Shown: one piece after another, positions 31,719 to 43,190 of the stretch
Layout: each line of letters opens with the position of its first letter
Position numbering within the stretch: the first letter of the stretch is position 1
Source of the DNA: Comamonadaceae bacterium
GTDB lineage: Bacteria > Pseudomonadota > Gammaproteobacteria > Burkholderiales > Rhodocyclaceae
DNA length: 64,000 nucleotides
NCBI GenBank assembly: GCA_029255645.1
Contig: JANLJE010000024.1
Coordinates: 1-64,000, forward strand
Direction: 5' to 3'
Translations under genes and position numbers: made by a program
Notes under the pieces: generated by a model
What the model was told of the DNA's origin: nothing
Seen by the model: only the letters and a program-made list of their open reading frames with translations
Database searches by the model: none

Positions 31719-32609
31719 TCAGAATGTCGTCCATGCGACTTCGTAGGCGCCGCCCAGCACCAGCCTCTCGTCCTCGCCCTGCAACACGCCGGGCAGCAGG
31801 GCGGAATGGAAGATCACCTTCGCCACCGGCACGTTGGCGACCAGGATGTAATCGCCGAACTCCCCGGCCCGCTCGCGGTTGCTGGAAAAGGAGTTGAGGC
31901 TATTCAGCAGTAACACCGGCCCACCCCCCGGCCCTTCGCCCAGGCACTCGTATTCATCCCGATGATTGGTGCCCCGGTACAGGGTCAGGTGACTCACCCC
32001 CGGCTGCTGCCGGGCAAACTCGTACTGACAGTAGGCATACACCAGATCGAGCTGAGACTCCAGGGCATTGGTGCCGTACAGCCCCCGGGCCCGCATTTCC
32101 ATAAAACGCAGATAGGCGCTCCCCTCCTTGTCCCGCAGGGCTTCGCAGTGGTAGCGCGGCAAGAGGCCAAAGCGCGATTCCACCCAGCCCTTGAGCACCG
32201 CCGCCTCGCGGCTGCCGGAATCAAAACTCCAGCCGCGCAGCATGCGCACATAGTTGGCCTTGGCCCGGCCCCTGGGGCCGCCACTGAAACCGGCCTCGTC
32301 CAGATGCTCCAGGCGGAAATGGACGGTCATATAGTCCCGGAAAATTTCCGCCCGGCGACCGGCCTCGGGGCAATCCTGCAAACGGAGGAACAGGTCCTGA
32401 TGCAGTTCCGCCACCCCGTCCAGCTGCAGGGGCACCGGGCATAGCTGATAGCTGAGACTGCCCAGAATGACGGCAGGCAGGTTGCAGCGGTTGATGGGCA
32501 GGCAGGCATGGCGGGGCAATGTGAGGACTTTGTCGTCAGCCCTACAAACGTCAGGGGAATTGTCGCATCCCGCGCCTTCCGGAAAACCCCCAGTATTTTT
32601 TGTTTTCAT
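31719..32609 (-). CDS. draT: NAD+--dinitrogen-reductase ADP-ribosyltransferase
   Basis: CLPINRCNLPAVILGSLSYQ...ELHQDLFLRLQD...TLYRGTNHRDEYE...LLNSLNSFSSNRERAGEFGDYI; start codon uncertain (could be nearer 32.5 kb). Confidence 0.88.
   Translation of the reverse strand: MKTKNTGGFPEGAGCDNSPDVCRADDKVLTLPRHACLPINRCNLPAVILGSLSYQLCPVPLQLDGVAELHQDLFLRLQDCPEAGRRAEIFRDYMTVHFRLEHLDEAGFSGGPRGRAKANYVRMLRGWSFDSGSREAAVLKGWVESRFGLLPRYHCEALRDKEGSAYLRFMEMRARGLYGTNALESQLDLVYAYCQYEFARQQPGVSHLTLYRGTNHRDEYECLGEGPGGGPVLLLNSLNSFSSNRERAGEFGDYILVANVPVAKVIFHSALLPGVLQGEDERLVLGGAYEVAWTTF
32531..32546. promoter_or_regulatory. NifA UAS of nifH
   Basis: TGTCGTCAGCCCTACA = TGT-N10-ACA, ~100 bp upstream of -24. Confidence 0.75.
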
Positions 32610-32614
32610 TTATA

Positions 32615-32627
32615 AATCAATTGCTTG
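32615..32627 (+). promoter_or_regulatory. Putative IHF site between UAS and nifH promoter
   Basis: AATCAATTGCTTG matches WATCAANNNNTTR exactly. Confidence 0.6.
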
Positions 32628-32644
32628 AATCAAATTTTAGAAGC

Positions 32645-32660
32645 TGGCACGGTCCATGCA
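32645..32660 (+). promoter_or_regulatory. Sigma54 -24/-12 promoter of nifHDK
   Basis: TGGCAC-GGTCC-ATGCA. Confidence 0.88.
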
Positions 32661-32711
32661 CAAGCTGTGGTGCGACCCATTGGATTCCTCGCAATCGAAT
32701 CACCCGACTGA

Positions 32712-33626
<915 letters not shown>

Positions 33627-33637
33627 GTTCCGGCAAG

Positions 33638-33653
33638 CCGCCCGCCGGGCGGG
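33638..33653 (+). other. nifH-nifD intercistronic hairpin
   Basis: CCGCCC-GCCG-GGGCGG. Confidence 0.45.
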
Positions 33654-33740
33654 CATCACGCAGCAACCCATGACGAAGCAACCCATGATTCATTGAGCGC
33701 CTGGCACGGATAAGTGCCGGCGCAATGAAAGGAAACTATT

Positions 33741-35213
33741 ATGGCAGCGCTCACACGCGAAGCGACCGAGGCCCTGATCGCCGAAGTGCTCGAGGTTTAT
33801 CCGGAAAAGGCCAGGAAAGACCGGGCCAAGCACCTGATGATCAACGACAAGACCCTGGAATCCTCGAAGAAGTGCATCACCTCCAACCGCAAGTCCCTGC
33901 CCGGCGTCATGACCATGCGGGGCTGCGCCTACGCTGGCTCCAAGGGCGTGGTCTGGGGCCCCATCAAGGACATGATCAGCATCTCCCACGGCCCCATCGG
34001 CTGCGGTCAGTACGCCCGTGCCGGCCGTCGCAACTACTACGTCGGCACCACCGGGGTGGATGCCTTCTGCGAAATCAACTTCACGTCCGACTTCCAGGAA
34101 AAAGACATCGTGTTCGGCGGCGACAAGAAACTCGCCAAGCTGATCGACGAAATCGAAATGCTGTTCCCCCTGAACAAGGGCATCTCGGTGCAGTCCGAGT
34201 GCCCCATCGGCCTGATCGGCGACGACATCGAAGCCGTTGCCAAGAAGGCCGCGGCCACCATCGGCAAGCCCGTGGTGCCGGTGCGCTGCGAAGGCTTCCG
34301 CGGTGTGTCTCAGTCCCTCGGCCACCACATCGCCAACGACTCCGTGCGCGACTGGATTCTCTCCAACCGCGACGGCCAGGCGTTCGAAACCACTCCCTAC
34401 GACGTCGCCATCCTGGGCGACTACAACATCGGTGGCGACGCCTGGGCCTCCCGCATCCTGCTCGAACAGATGGGCCTGCGCGTCGTGGCCCAGTGGTCCG
34501 GCGACGGCACCCTGGCCGAAATGGAGAACACCCCCAAGGTCAAGCTCAACCTGCTGCACTGCTACCGCTCCATGAACTACATCAGCCGCCACATGGAAGA
34601 GAAGTACGGCATTCCATGGCTGGAGTACAACTTCTTTGGCCCCACCAAGATCGCCGAATCCCTGCGCAAGATCGCCAGCTTCTTCGACGACAAGATCAAG
34701 GAAGGCGCCGAGCGCGTCATCGCCCAGCACAAGGAAATGATGGACGCCGTGATCGCCAAGTACCGTCCGCGCCTGGAAGGCAAGAAGGTGATGCTCTACG
34801 TCGGCGGCCTGCGCCCCCGTCACGTCGTCGGCGCCTATGAAGACCTGGGCATGGAAGTGGTCGGCACCGGTTACGAGTTCGCCCACAACGACGACTACGA
34901 CCGCACCATCAAGGACATGGGCGACGCCACCCTGATCTATGACGACGTCACCGGCTACGAGTTCGAGGAATTCGTCAAGGCCTGCAAGCCCGACCTGATC
35001 GGCTCCGGCATCAAGGAAAAGTACGTCTTCCACAAGATGGGCGTGCCCTTCCGTCAGCTGCACTCCTGGGATTACTCGGGCCCCTACCACGGTGTGGATG
35101 GCTTCGCCATCTTCGCCCGTGACATGGACATGACCCTGAACAACCCCTGCTGGTCCAAGCTGACCCCGCCCTGGGTCAAGAACAACGAAGCAGCACTAAA
35201 GCAAGCCGCCTGA
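33741..35213 (+). CDS. nifD: Nitrogenase MoFe protein alpha chain
   Basis: [52 protein letters not shown]-type NifD signature. Confidence 0.99.
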   Translation: MAALTREATEALIAEVLEVYPEKARKDRAKHLMINDKTLESSKKCITSNRKSLPGVMTMRGCAYAGSKGVVWGPIKDMISISHGPIGCGQYARAGRRNYYVGTTGVDAFCEINFTSDFQEKDIVFGGDKKLAKLIDEIEMLFPLNKGISVQSECPIGLIGDDIEAVAKKAAATIGKPVVPVRCEGFRGVSQSLGHHIANDSVRDWILSNRDGQAFETTPYDVAILGDYNIGGDAWASRILLEQMGLRVVAQWSGDGTLAEMENTPKVKLNLLHCYRSMNYISRHMEEKYGIPWLEYNFFGPTKIAESLRKIASFFDDKIKEGAERVIAQHKEMMDAVIAKYRPRLEGKKVMLYVGGLRPRHVVGAYEDLGMEVVGTGYEFAHNDDYDRTIKDMGDATLIYDDVTGYEFEEFVKACKPDLIGSGIKEKYVFHKMGVPFRQLHSWDYSGPYHGVDGFAIFARDMDMTLNNPCWSKLTPPWVKNNEAALKQAA

Positions 35214-35222
35214 TGCCCCGTT

Positions 35223-35240
35223 CCCCTCCTGCGGGAGGGG
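35223..35240 (+). other. nifD-nifK intercistronic hairpin
   Basis: CCCCTCC-TGCG-GGAGGGG. Confidence 0.5.
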
Positions 35241-35312
35241 GGTGAGGACAAGCCCTTATCTAAAACTTTCGCACGTATCCACGGCTAGGTGGTGCGGGCA
35301 AAGGAGATCAAG

Positions 35313-36881
35313 ATGCAAGACGTAAACAACATCAAGCCCTGTTACCCTCTGTTCCGTCAGGACGAGTATCAACAGTCCATGTCCGCCAAGCGCGAACTGT
35401 TTGAAGAAAACCCCAGTGCCGACAAGGTCGCCGAGACCTTCGCCTGGACCACCACCCAGGAATATCAGGACCTCAACTTCAAGCGCGAAGCCCTGACGGT
35501 CAACCCCGCCAAGGCCTGCCAGCCTCTGGGTTCCGCCCTGTGCGGCCTGGGCTTTCACAAGAGCCTGGTGTACATCCACGGTTCCCAGGGTTGCGTGGCT
35601 TACTTCCGCACCTACTTCAACCGTCACTTCAAGGAGCCGATCGCCTTCATCGCCGACTCCATGACCGAAGACGCCGCCGTGTTCGGCGGTCAGAAGAACG
35701 TGCATGAAGGCCTGGCCAACGCCACCAAGCTGTACGGCGCCGAGATGATCGCCATGTCCACCACCTGTATCGCAGAAGTGATCGGGGACGACCTGAATGC
35801 CTTCATCGGCAACGCCAAGAAGGAAGGCAACCTGGACAAGGATTTCCCGGTTCCCTTTGCCCACACGCCCTCCTTCGTCGGCTCCCACGTCACCGGCTGG
35901 GACAACATGGAAGAAGGCATCCTGCGCTATTTCACCCTGAATGAAATGGAAGGCAAGAAGGTCGGCTCCAACGGCAAGATCAACATCGTTCCCGGCTTCG
36001 AAACCTACCTGGGCAACTACCGCGTCATCAAGCGCATGCTCAAGGAAATGGACGTCGATTACACCTTCTTGTGCGACCCCGAAGAAATCCTGGACACCCC
36101 GGCCGACGGCACCTTCCGCATGTACGCGGGCGGCACCACCATCCCGGAAATCAAGGATGCCCCGAACGCCATCACCACCTTCATGCTCCAGCCCCAGACC
36201 CTGGAAAAGACCAGGAAGTTCGTGGAAAGCACATGGAACCAGGAAGTGCCCAAGACCACCATCCCCATGGGCGTCTCCGGCACCGACGAATTCCTGATGG
36301 CCGTCTCCCAGGCCACCGGCAAGGCCATTCCCGAGTCCCTGACCAAGGAACGCGGCCGTCTCGTCGACATGATGACCGACTCCCACGCCTGGCTGCACGG
36401 CAAGAAAATGGCCATCTACGGCGATCCCGACTTCGTGTATGGCATGGTCGGCTTCATGCTGGAACTGGGCATCGAGCCCACCCACATCCTGTGCAACAAC
36501 GGTTCCAAGCGTTGGGCCAAGTCAATCGAAAAGCTGCTGGCCGAGTCTCCCTACGGCGTCCATGGCAAGGCATATCCCGGTGCCGACCTGTGGCACCTGC
36601 GCAGCCTCTGCTTCACCGACAAGCCGGATTTCCTGATCGGTAACAGCTACGGCAAGTTCATCCAGCGCGACACCCTGCACAAGGGCAAGGCCTTCGAGGT
36701 TCCCCTGATCCGTCTGGGCTTCCCCATCTTCGACCGTCACCACCTGCATCGCATGACCACCATGGGTTACGAGGGCGCCATGTACATCCTCACCACCCTG
36801 ACCAATGCCGTGCTGGAGCGTCTGGACGATGAAACCCGCGGCATGGCGACCACCGACTACAACTACGACCTGGTTCGGTAA
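35313..36881 (+). CDS. nifK: Nitrogenase MoFe protein beta chain
   Basis: PAKACQPLGSALCGLGFHKSLVYIHGSQGCVAYFRTYFNRHFKEPIAFIADSMTEDAAVFGGQKN. Confidence 0.99.
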   Translation: MQDVNNIKPCYPLFRQDEYQQSMSAKRELFEENPSADKVAETFAWTTTQEYQDLNFKREALTVNPAKACQPLGSALCGLGFHKSLVYIHGSQGCVAYFRTYFNRHFKEPIAFIADSMTEDAAVFGGQKNVHEGLANATKLYGAEMIAMSTTCIAEVIGDDLNAFIGNAKKEGNLDKDFPVPFAHTPSFVGSHVTGWDNMEEGILRYFTLNEMEGKKVGSNGKINIVPGFETYLGNYRVIKRMLKEMDVDYTFLCDPEEILDTPADGTFRMYAGGTTIPEIKDAPNAITTFMLQPQTLEKTRKFVESTWNQEVPKTTIPMGVSGTDEFLMAVSQATGKAIPESLTKERGRLVDMMTDSHAWLHGKKMAIYGDPDFVYGMVGFMLELGIEPTHILCNNGSKRWAKSIEKLLAESPYGVHGKAYPGADLWHLRSLCFTDKPDFLIGNSYGKFIQRDTLHKGKAFEVPLIRLGFPIFDRHHLHRMTTMGYEGAMYILTTLTNAVLERLDDETRGMATTDYNYDLVR

Positions 36882-36947
36882 TCGGCCCGGGGGCGGGAAG
36901 CAGCGATTCCTCCCGCCCCCGTCCTGAACGTCACACTGGAGCAAGCA

Positions 36948-37175
36948 ATGGCCAACATCATGATTCGCCAGAACGGGGCCGGAGGGCTGGTGTTCTATCT
37001 GCCCAAACGGGATCTGGAAGCCTCCATCGAATCCATCGAATTCGACACCCCGGAAAAATGGGGCGGCGAACTGAAGCTGGACAACGGTGGCAGCTACTAC
37101 ATCGATCCGGTTGCCAGACCCGCCCGTCTGCCCATCTCGGTGCGCGCCAGGCGGCTAGGTGCGGCAGAAGACTGA
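36948..37175 (+). CDS. nifT: NifT
   Basis: MANIMIRQNGAGGLVFYLPKRDLEASIESIEFDTPEKWGGELKLDNGGSYYIDP. Confidence 0.9.
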   Translation: MANIMIRQNGAGGLVFYLPKRDLEASIESIEFDTPEKWGGELKLDNGGSYYIDPVARPARLPISVRARRLGAAED

Positions 37176-37218
37176 AACCCGGCAATACCCGCAATAACGG
37201 AACAAAAGGAGCAGCATC

Positions 37219-37410
37219 ATGGCGATGAAAATCAACCCCGATGAATGCACGATGTGCGGTGACTGCGCCCCGGTCTGCCCGACCAAGGCGATCAGCGAAG
37301 GCAAGATGACCTTCAAGGTCAATGCCGCCCTGTGTACCGAATGCGACGGCCACGCCGATTCGCCCAAGTGCCAGGATATTTGTCCCGCAGGCTGCATTTC
37401 CTACGCCTGA
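37219..37410 (+). CDS. 4Fe-4S ferredoxin (nif-associated)
   Basis: INPDECTMCGDCAPVCPTKAI...CTECDGHADSPKCQDICPAGCI. Confidence 0.85.
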   Translation: MAMKINPDECTMCGDCAPVCPTKAISEGKMTFKVNAALCTECDGHADSPKCQDICPAGCISYA

Positions 37411-37489
37411 GGACCGGGCCGGCCGAGGCATCACCCTCCCCTCGCCCGGCTCACCCCCAATTCTTACCAGGACTTACCAGGAGCGCCCC

Positions 37490-38221
37490 ATGTCCGAGAC
37501 CCCGATCGCCTCCCGAGAAGCCGCCCTGCGCATTGCCCATGCGGCCCGCACCCTCAACGGCCTGGATGTAAAAGCCTTCGTTGGCGCCCTGGCCGACCGT
37601 TACGACCTGCCCCTCACCGAAAACAAGCTGGCCCGCATCACCGTGGAAGACCTGCGTGAAATCCTCGCCGGCAGCCACGCCGAAGCAAGCTGTGTCGTGG
37701 GGGTGGAAATGGAATCCCTCAAGACCGTCATCCAGCGCTTCAAGGGCGAAGGAGTGGAAGGCAGCGACCTGCCCCTCGTGGAACCCTACGCCGAGGGCGA
37801 GATGCCTCAGTCCATCCGCGTCGCCATCGCCGCCAACCGGGGCGAGAACCTGGATGGCCACTTCGGCTCCTGCGAACGCTTCCTGATCTACCAGGTCTCC
37901 CCCACCGCCCTGAAACTGGTGGACGTGCGCGGCACCCTGGAAGCCGACCAGGAAGAGGACAAAAACGCCGCCCGGGCCGCCCTGATCGAGGACTGCCAGA
38001 TCCTCTACCTGCAATCCATCGGCGGCCCCGCCGCCGCCAAGGTAGTGCGCGCCGGCGTCCACCCCATCAAAGCGCCCAAGGGCGGGCCGGCCCGGGAAAT
38101 CCTGGCCAGACTCCAGGAACACCTGCACACCCCGCCCCCCTGGCTGGCGCGGATCATGGGCGTCCCCGCCGCCTCCCTGGCCAAGTACGAAGAAGAACTC
38201 GAAAACGAGGAGGAGGCATGA
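37490..38221 (+). CDS. NafY/NifX-type dinitrogenase iron-molybdenum cofactor protein
   Basis: N-terminal helical domain plus C-terminal IRVAIAANRGENLDGHFGSCERFLIYQVSPTALKLVDVR NifX-like fold. Confidence 0.8.
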   Translation: MSETPIASREAALRIAHAARTLNGLDVKAFVGALADRYDLPLTENKLARITVEDLREILAGSHAEASCVVGVEMESLKTVIQRFKGEGVEGSDLPLVEPYAEGEMPQSIRVAIAANRGENLDGHFGSCERFLIYQVSPTALKLVDVRGTLEADQEEDKNAARAALIEDCQILYLQSIGGPAAAKVVRAGVHPIKAPKGGPAREILARLQEHLHTPPPWLARIMGVPAASLAKYEEELENEEEA

Positions 38222-38481
38222 TGATCGCCCCGGAAACCCTGAAGGCAGTCGCCGCCGCCGCCCCAGGCTGCGACCCGTTCGAGCTGCGAAAAAAGTTTCC
38301 CGGCGTGATGTTCACGGTCTGCGGCGAAGATGACATCCCCGCCCGGCTCAAGCACGCCCTGGAAACCCCGACCCACTATCTTTACTACTTCACCAATGCC
38401 AGCGGCCACTGCCTGGAATTCACCAGCGATCCCGCTGCGGCCACGGGCATCGTCGTTGCTGCCCGGGCCGATGAGCGCTGA
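38218..38481 (+). CDS. Small nif-associated protein of unknown function
   Basis: MMIAPETLKAVAAAAPGCDPFELRKKFPGVMFTVCGEDDIP; overlaps neighbours, so probably translationally coupled. Confidence 0.6.
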   Translation: MMIAPETLKAVAAAAPGCDPFELRKKFPGVMFTVCGEDDIPARLKHALETPTHYLYYFTNASGHCLEFTSDPAAATGIVVAARADER

Positions 38482-39268
38482 TGCCGACACCAGCAGCCCC
38501 GAGCCGGAGCTAAAGCACGGATCAGGCCTCTGCGCCGGCTGCCGCCATGCCGGCAAACTGCTCCCGGCGGGCCGCTGCTGCCCCGGGGATGCCTGCATCC
38601 GGGCCCACAGCGGCCGGCAGATCGACCGCTTCCTGCGCAACAACCGGGACGAGGCCGGCGACTACCTGCAAGACCTGTTCTGGGAGCGCCGCGCCATCGC
38701 CGCCCGGTATGCCCCCCTGGACCGGATCGGCGCCCTGATGCACGACAGCGACGAAGTCGTGCGCCGGGTAGTGGCCGAGCGGCTTCCCGTCGAACAATTG
38801 GGCGGCATGGCCCGGGACCCGGACCGCGAAGTACGCCTCTTTGTAGCCGCCCGCCTGCCGCCCACCGCCCTGACGCCCCTCATGCACGACCCGGACTACC
38901 TGATCCGCGTCACCCTGGCCCGGCGCCTGCCCCATGGCCAGCTGGCACGACTGGTAAAAGACCCGGAACGTGAAGTCCGCAAGGCCGTCGCCCGGCGGCT
39001 CCCCCCCTTTGCCCTCTACACCCTGGCCAAAGACCCGGAAACGGAAATTCGCGCCATCGTCGCCAGCCGGGCCCTGCCCAGCCTCGCCGCCACCTTGCTG
39101 CAAGACCCGGAATGGTGGGTGCGGCTGGCCGCCGTGCACACCGCCCCGCCCGAATCCCTGCCCCCCCTGCTGCAGGACCCGGAAGCCGAAGTCCGGGAAG
39201 CCGCCCGGCGCCGCCTGGACACCATCGATCACCCCATTTCACCCTCCATCGCAAAGGACGGATCATGA
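38471..39268 (+). CDS. 4Fe4S leucine-rich-repeat-variant (LRV) protein
   Basis: N-terminal Cys cluster CAGCRHAGKLLPAGRCCPGDAC, then LRV/HEAT-like repeats (VRRVVAERLPVEQLGGMARDPDREVRLFVAARLP...). Confidence 0.8.
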   Translation: MSADADTSSPEPELKHGSGLCAGCRHAGKLLPAGRCCPGDACIRAHSGRQIDRFLRNNRDEAGDYLQDLFWERRAIAARYAPLDRIGALMHDSDEVVRRVVAERLPVEQLGGMARDPDREVRLFVAARLPPTALTPLMHDPDYLIRVTLARRLPHGQLARLVKDPEREVRKAVARRLPPFALYTLAKDPETEIRAIVASRALPSLAATLLQDPEWWVRLAAVHTAPPESLPPLLQDPEAEVREAARRRLDTIDHPISPSIAKDGS

Positions 39269-40239
39269 ACGACACCCTGGCCTGGCAGGAATACTGCAAG
39301 ACCCTCGCCCCCAGCATTCAGGAATGCTGCAGCGGCAGCCCTGTTTCCGGCGGCCCCGCCGCCCTGGTCAAGCAACTGGCCAGCGCCCTGCCCGAATGGC
39401 AGTTCCGCCACCCATTCAGCCGGGGCGGCTGGTATCGCCTGGGCGGAGTCGTCACTGCCGATGGCCGCCGCGTCTCCGACAACCTGGAAGCCTGGGCCGA
39501 TGCCGCCCTGGCCGCCCGGGACGGCGATCTGGGCCAATTGCTCGACGACCTGGAAGAGACCCCGCTCTACGCCACCCGGCTGACAGGCAGCACCCATTAC
39601 CTGGTCTCCCCCGCCGGGGAAGGCCCCGCCGATTTCCTGCAACTGGAAGTAGAAGAACTTCAGGAAATGCGCAGCCACCGGCTGGGTGAGGCGGATAGCC
39701 CCCCCATCACCCTGGCAGAACTGATCGACCCGGAACATCCCCACGTGAAACTGCAGCCCCTGGGTCTGCCCACCTACCACTTTCGCCGGCTCTGTCATGT
39801 CGGTTCGGTACTGCAGCGCATGGCCGCCCAGCGCCCGGAAGCGTTTCCCATCCATCGCCTGCTGGAAGACTGGAGCCTGAGCAGCGCCGGCCACACCAGC
39901 GCCCTGCACAACCACTGGATCATCGCCCTGCGCGAATACCTGGACCGTTACCAGCAGACCCAGTACCGGGCCCAGCCCATCGCCACCCTGACCGGCACGC
40001 CCCCCGCCTTCAATGCTGCCCATGGCACCAACGAACTGAAACTCCATTGCGCCCTGCAAGCCTTCGACCGGGAAGTCGGCTACCCCCTGGCCTGGTTCTT
40101 CCACATGCTCACCACCAAGGCCGTACCCCACTGGGTCGCCCAGACCGTGGTGGAAGACGCCCTGGCCGGCTTCGCCTACCTGCCCCAGCGCGACGTAGAC
40201 GTAGTCCGCAACTGGCTGCACCGCCCCTACGCCTTCTGA
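39265..40239 (+). CDS. Conserved nif-region protein of unknown function
   Basis: ORF overlapping the LRV gene (ATGA), last gene of the nif block; no family recognised. Confidence 0.5.
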   Translation: MNDTLAWQEYCKTLAPSIQECCSGSPVSGGPAALVKQLASALPEWQFRHPFSRGGWYRLGGVVTADGRRVSDNLEAWADAALAARDGDLGQLLDDLEETPLYATRLTGSTHYLVSPAGEGPADFLQLEVEELQEMRSHRLGEADSPPITLAELIDPEHPHVKLQPLGLPTYHFRRLCHVGSVLQRMAAQRPEAFPIHRLLEDWSLSSAGHTSALHNHWIIALREYLDRYQQTQYRAQPIATLTGTPPAFNAAHGTNELKLHCALQAFDREVGYPLAWFFHMLTTKAVPHWVAQTVVEDALAGFAYLPQRDVDVVRNWLHRPYAF

Positions 40240-40443
40240 AACAGCCCCGGCTCATGCCATCCACAGAATCTGGCGACCCGAGCATGCGCCAGCCCGCCGG
40301 ATCCGGCCCTGCCTCGGGTAATCGGCCGGCCGGCCAAGCGCCCGCACTTCGAAAACGGCAAAATAAACCGGCAAAAAATTACGCCCTACCTTCAAAACAC
40401 TGCTCCCCCTCAAAAAAACCCTGATAAATCAATCAAAACAACC

Positions 40444-40459
40444 TGGCATAGCTTTCGCT
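40444..40459 (+). promoter_or_regulatory. Candidate sigma54 promoter of flagellin
   Basis: TGGCAT-AGCTT-TCGCT, GG-N10-GC spacing. Confidence 0.45.
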
Positions 40460-40552
40460 TTATTCCATTCATGAGGCTCCACGGTCGGAAATCATCGGCA
40501 GGTAGCACAGACCCGCGAGCGGACCTGACACTGGAATTAAAGGAGATACAAA

Positions 40553-42043
40553 ATGCCACAAGTCATCAACACCAATGTTCCGTCCCTGAACGCTCAGCGG
40601 AATCTCAATACCTCAGCAGGCTCGCTAGCCACTTCGCTGCAACGCCTTTCCTCTGGCCTGCGCATCAACAGCGCCAAGGACGACGCTGCCGGTCTTGCCA
40701 TCGCCGAACGCTTCACCGCCCAGATCCGCGGCCAGGACCAGGCGCGGCGTAACGCCAACGACGGCATCTCGCTCGCCCAAACCGCAGAAGGTGCGCTTCA
40801 ATCCGCCGGCGATGTGCTGCAACGGGTTCGTGAACTGGCCGTACAGTCCTCCAACGCCACCAACTCCGCCTCCGACCGCCAGGCCCTGAATGCCGAAGTT
40901 GGGCAGCTCACCGCCGAACTCGACCGCATTGCCAAGAGCACCGAATTCAACGGCAGCAAACTGCTCGACGGCTCCTTCGGTACCGCCTCCTTCCAGGTCG
41001 GCGCCAATGCCGGCCAGACCATTCAGGCCACCACCGCCAACTTTTCGACCAACCAGTACGGCGGTTACCGGATCGGAGCGCTAGTCGCCCCCAACTCAAG
41101 TGGCAAAGGCGATCTGACACCGGGCAGCACAAATTTTGCCCTGCTATCCGATGCAAAACTCACCCCAAGCCGCGTTGCCGGCGACACCATTACCATCAAT
41201 GGCGCGGTAGGTACCGCTTCGGTCACCTATGCCGCAGGCGCCTCGGCAAAAACCGTAGCGCAAAAAATCAATGCAGAAACCGGGACCACCGGTGTCACGG
41301 CTTCCGCCAAAACCGAATTCGACGTCAACACGTTCGCATTAACACCCGGCAGTTACAAATTCGACATCAGCTCCGACAACGCCACCGCCGTCACCATCTC
41401 ATTCACGATCACCGGAAGCAGCGCCAACTCCGATAGCCTGGCCTCCGCCATCAACGCCTTTAACGACGTTTCAGCCAAAACCGGCGTGACCGCCCGCATC
41501 AACGACACCGGCGACGGCATCACCCTGCTCAATGCCAACGGCGAAAACATCACGGTCGCCAATGCGGCCTCCGGCTCAAACCCAGTAAACGTCGGTGGAA
41601 CAACAACTGGCGCAGGAGCAACCGCCATCGGCACCGGCCAACTCACCCTCGATTCGGAAAAATCCTTCAGCGTCGACGCCTCCAACACCACCGACTTTTT
41701 CAAGAACATAGCCGCCTCCAGCCAATTACAAAAAGTCAGCGATCTCGACGTCAGTTCGGTCGACGCCTCGCAGCGCACCCTCTCCATCGTCGACGCTGCA
41801 TTGGCCACGGTAAATGGCCAGCGCGCCAAGTTCGGCGCCTTGCAATCGCGCTTTGAAACCACCATTTCCAACCTGCAAATCTCGGCAGAAAACATGTCCG
41901 CCTCCCGCTCCCGCATCCGGGATGCAGACTTCGCCTCCGAAACCGCGAACCTGACCCGTGCGCAAATTCTGCAACAGGCAGGCACCGCCATGCTGGCGCA
42001 GGCCAACCAGATCCCGCAAAATGTCCTGACTTTGCTGAGGTAA
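40553..42043 (+). CDS. fliC: Flagellin
   Basis: [55 protein letters not shown]-terminal [43 protein letters not shown]. Confidence 0.96.
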   Translation: MPQVINTNVPSLNAQRNLNTSAGSLATSLQRLSSGLRINSAKDDAAGLAIAERFTAQIRGQDQARRNANDGISLAQTAEGALQSAGDVLQRVRELAVQSSNATNSASDRQALNAEVGQLTAELDRIAKSTEFNGSKLLDGSFGTASFQVGANAGQTIQATTANFSTNQYGGYRIGALVAPNSSGKGDLTPGSTNFALLSDAKLTPSRVAGDTITINGAVGTASVTYAAGASAKTVAQKINAETGTTGVTASAKTEFDVNTFALTPGSYKFDISSDNATAVTISFTITGSSANSDSLASAINAFNDVSAKTGVTARINDTGDGITLLNANGENITVANAASGSNPVNVGGTTTGAGATAIGTGQLTLDSEKSFSVDASNTTDFFKNIAASSQLQKVSDLDVSSVDASQRTLSIVDAALATVNGQRAKFGALQSRFETTISNLQISAENMSASRSRIRDADFASETANLTRAQILQQAGTAMLAQANQIPQNVLTLLR

Positions 42044-42191
42044 GCCGATGCATAACATGGCCCATCCCGCTATGGCAGGCCTTTAACGCCCTGCCCCGCC
42101 ACCGCAGTCTTTTCTATTCCGATTTGAAAGCGAGCCATGTACAGCACCACAAACGCGAAGGTCAGTTGAAACGGTCACTGCGATACACCCC

Positions 42192-42794
42192 ATGAAATCA
42201 GATCACATCACCTTTCATACCCCCCTGATTGACCGAGCGTCCCGCGCCCGTCAAAACGGACACGCCTCCGCTATCATCTGGCTCACCGGGCTTTCCGGCG
42301 CCGGCAAATCCACGCTTGCCCATGCACTAGAACATGAACTCCACAGCACCGGCCACCGCACCTATGTGCTCGACGGCGACAATGTTCGTCATGGTTTGTG
42401 TGGTGATCTGGGCTTCTCCCGGAAAGACCGGGAAGAGAACATCCGCCGCATCGGCGAAGTAGCCAAACTGATGATGGATGCTGGCCTGATCGTTATCGCC
42501 GCCTTCATTTCCCCCCACCAAGCCGACAGGGATCGCGTACGCACCAGCGTCGCCAGCGGTGAATTCATTGAGGTCTTCTGTGGCTGCGAGCTTGAAACCT
42601 GTATCGCACGCGATCCTAAAGGGCTGTACAAACTGGCCCTGTCGGGTCAAATCAATGACTTCACCGGCATTTCCTCCCCTTACGAAATACCGCTACAGCC
42701 CGAACTGGCATTGGACACGGCACGGCAAGACATCGCCAGTTGCACCAATGCGGTTTTGTCACTGCTGCGCGCACGCGGCCTGCTGATCACTTGA
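42192..42794 (+). CDS. cysC: Adenylylsulfate kinase (canonical CysC)
   Basis: WLTGLSGAGKSTLAHALEHEL...YVLDGDNVRHGLCGDLGFSRKDREENIRRIGEVAKLMMDAGLIV...DFTGISSPYE. Confidence 0.92.
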   Translation: MKSDHITFHTPLIDRASRARQNGHASAIIWLTGLSGAGKSTLAHALEHELHSTGHRTYVLDGDNVRHGLCGDLGFSRKDREENIRRIGEVAKLMMDAGLIVIAAFISPHQADRDRVRTSVASGEFIEVFCGCELETCIARDPKGLYKLALSGQINDFTGISSPYEIPLQPELALDTARQDIASCTNAVLSLLRARGLLIT

Positions 42795-42974
42795 ACTTCA
42801 GCGGCCACGGTTTGTAGGTTCACACAATGAGTCATTTGCCCACCTCGATTTTGAACTCGCTGGCACCTTGATCGATCCGCAAAAAACATACTGGAATCCT
42901 TGAGTCGAGTTCTGTGCCGGCATTACTCGACCAAATCGTGAATCCTCGACGTCAGACAATCAGAAAGCCCATCA

Positions 42975-43110
42975 ATGAAAGCCGTCATCCTCGCCGGGGG
43001 CCTCGGAACCCGGATCAGCGAGGAATCCCACCTCAAGCCCAAGCCCATGATCGAAATCGGCGGCAAACCGATCATCTGGCACATCTTGAAGATCTATTCC
43101 GCGCATGGCA
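42975..43110 (+). pseudogene. Truncated glucose-1-phosphate cytidylyltransferase
   Basis: [46 protein letters not shown] then similarity stops abruptly at IS sequence. Confidence 0.7.
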
Positions 43111-43190
43111 TCCACCTGAAAATTTCAATTGCTTGGGTGCATCCAGCCGGAAAGGATGGCAAGCTATGTCCTCGACGTTAATCGTGAGAG

